Below are positions 62,844 to 64,000 of a stretch of 64,000 nucleotides of DNA, one piece after another. The notes beneath the pieces are model-generated. The model was not told the origin of the DNA and made no database searches. It was given only the letters and a program-made list of their open reading frames with translations. Source of the stretch: Rhizobacter sp. OV335 (GTDB lineage: Bacteria; Pseudomonadota; Gammaproteobacteria; Burkholderiales; Burkholderiaceae_C); the NCBI RefSeq assembly GCF_900142965.1, contig NZ_FRCQ01000031.1:1-64000 (forward strand). Direction: 5' to 3'. The position numbers and the translations under genes were made by a program. Each line of letters starts with the position of its first letter. Positions within the stretch are counted from its first letter, which is position 1.

Positions 62844-64000
62844 TCACAGCGGCAGCGTGAGCCTGATCACGGTGCCGTAGCCCGGGCCGGATTCGACCAG
62901 GCACTGCCCCTGCATCTGCTTGGCGCGGTGCTTCATGCTGGCCATGCCGTGGCCGCGGTCGAGCTTGCCGTCGAGCTCCATCGGAATGCCCTTGCCGTTG
63001 TCCTGCACGACCAGCACGAAATCGTGCTCGCCGATGCTGCAGCGCACCTTGCAGTGCGAGGCGCCGCTGTGCTTGATGATGTTGCTGACCGCCTCGCGCA
63101 GGATGCGGGTGGTCTGCACGAAGGCGCGCGCCGACAGCTGCTGGTGCACGTCTTCGGTCGGGCTGCGCCAGTCGGCCTCGATGTTGGCCTGGCTCAGGCG
63201 CGACACCGTCTCGGCGCGCCAGTCGGCCAGCGCGTCGGCCACCTGCATCGGCTTGCCGGTCAGCCCGCGCACCGACAAGCGCATCTCCTCGAGCGCCTCG
63301 CGCGCCAGCGTGGAGATGCGCTCGCTCTCGCTGGTGTGCACGATGGTCAGCAGCTTGGCGCCGAGGTCGTCGTGCAGGTCGGCGGCGATGCGCTTGCGCT
63401 CCTTCTCGGTCACCTGCTCGACGCGCAGCTCGGCCATCTGCGAGAAGTTGCGCTCGATCTCGGCGGTGACCTCGTTGATGCGGCTCTCCAGCGAATTGCG
63501 GCTCGCCTCGGCCACCTGCAGCGCGCGCCCGAAGATCTGGATCTGGCGCGCACCGACCGCGGCGAACATCAGCGGCATGCTGAAGTGCAGCACGTGCACC
63601 GGCAGCAGTGTGATCCAGCCGTGCTGCGTCGCCAGGTCGACCAGCACCAGCACGCCGACGCCCATCAGCATGAAGGCCATCGGCCAGAACTCGGCGCGGC
63701 CGTCGGGGCCCTTGCGCCAGGTCACGCGCAGGTACAGCGTGACCGCGGCCATCACCTCGGCCGACAGCAGCAGGTACCAGCCGCTCGTCACCGTGTAGAG
63801 GCGCTCGGGGCCGGCCAGCGCCAGGCTGACCGGCACCAGCACGCATTGCGCGACCAGCCCGATCTCCAGCTTGGTCGAGCGCATGGCGGCATAGCGCATC
63901 AGGAACTGGATCGCCAGCGCCACCAGCACGCCGAAGCCGACGCAGACCCCGAACTCGCTGGTGATGTTGTCCCATGGCGGATCGCGCCACCACAGGCGCG
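62844..64000 (-). CDS. Membrane sensor histidine kinase, NarL-type partner (5' end outside window)
   Basis: At least 385 residues are visible and the frame is open to the right edge ('RLWWRDPPWDNITSEFGVCVGFGVLVALAIQF'). The visible N-terminal half has about six membrane helices, as in 7TMR-DISM kinases. The dimerisation/phosphoacceptor helix is 'KERKRIAADLHDDLGAKLLTIVH', and the HATPase part has 'REAVSNIIKHSGASHCKV', 'DNGKGIPMELDGKLDRGHGMASMKHRAKQMQGQCLV' and 'GPGYGTVIRLTLPL'. These are HisKA_3-type features, matching the adjacent LuxR-type regulator. A GTG at 63927-63929 could be mistaken for a start but reading continues upstream. Confidence 0.88.
   Translation of the reverse strand, partial: RLWWRDPPWDNITSEFGVCVGFGVLVALAIQFLMRYAAMRSTKLEIGLVAQCVLVPVSLALAGPERLYTVTSGWYLLLSAEVMAAVTLYLRVTWRKGPDGRAEFWPMAFMLMGVGVLVLVDLATQHGWITLLPVHVLHFSMPLMFAAVGARQIQIFGRALQVAEASRNSLESRINEVTAEIERNFSQMAELRVEQVTEKERKRIAADLHDDLGAKLLTIVHTSESERISTLAREALEEMRLSVRGLTGKPMQVADALADWRAETVSRLSQANIEADWRSPTEDVHQQLSARAFVQTTRILREAVSNIIKHSGASHCKVRCSIGEHDFVLVVQDNGKGIPMELDGKLDRGHGMASMKHRAKQMQGQCLVESGPGYGTVIRLTLPL

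Overview
The window reads as an ordinary stretch of a high-GC betaproteobacterial chromosome, most likely a Burkholderiales member of the Rubrivivax/Leptothrix/Comamonadaceae kind. This rests on the strong G/C bias at third codon positions, the many ATGA/GTGA start-stop overlaps, a DUF1840 gene, a fused thiDE, beta-ketoadipate genes, and short palindromic repeat families common in that order. I saw no rRNA, tRNA or CRISPR array. Names were assigned by recognising motifs and families by eye; no search was run.

Region 1 (1-9300). The 5' part of an IS30-family transposase runs off the left edge, followed by a ~306 bp imperfect palindrome. Then come fur (minus), diverging from bamE-dapB-exbB-exbD (plus), and a complete thiamine operon thiC-thiO-thiS-thiG-thiDE (minus). 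The operon is led by a TPP riboswitch whose probable output is a hairpin over the thiC ribosome binding site.

Region 2 (9445-19000). Five tightly packed genes (secreted helical protein, ABC ATPase, FtsX-type permease, LolA-like periplasmic protein, predicted outer-membrane barrel) look like an uncharacterised envelope lipid or lipoprotein trafficking system. They are followed by a secreted GH18 chitinase, outer-membrane phospholipase A, a small LMW-phosphatase-like protein, and a subtilase with a small partner gene that resembles a detached I9 propeptide.

Region 3 (19085-24320). A single-chain indolepyruvate ferredoxin oxidoreductase gene diverges from an Lrp-type regulator that overlaps a LysR regulator. 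The 3' end of the oxidoreductase gene is duplicated about 200 bp further on, around an AT-rich spacer.

Region 4 (24582-34126). This is a complete L-rhamnose catabolic and transport operon: aldolase/dehydrogenase fusion, isomerase, ABC importer (binding protein, ATPase, two permeases), mutarotase and kinase. No dedicated regulator gene lies in the window.

Region 5 (34178-45281). It holds a degenerate GGDEF protein overlapping an EamA exporter, a frameshifted low-GC DUF3800 gene, pcaIJF with a paired dyad operator, a saccharopine-dehydrogenase-like gene divergent from its own Lrp regulator, and an overlapping HD-GYP / PAS-GGDEF-EAL pair for c-di-GMP turnover.

Region 6 (45313-56613). It contains cyclopropane fatty acid synthase with DUF1840 and PEBP neighbours, a histidine phosphatase overlapping a D-threonine-aldolase-type PLP enzyme, a pterin pair (dihydroneopterin aldolase and pteridine reductase), and a sulfite-oxidase-fold protein with a histidine kinase, convergent with a BetR-REC regulator. 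A small membrane protein with a good promoter, a sterol-desaturase-like enzyme, an acetoacetate-decarboxylase-family protein and an AraC regulator follow.

Region 7 (56680-64000). ruvA and ruvB lie on the minus strand but are separated by an opposite-strand copper-type cassette (DUF2946, TonB-dependent receptor, PCuAC chaperone). ruvA overlaps a LuxR-type response regulator whose sensor kinase runs off the right edge.
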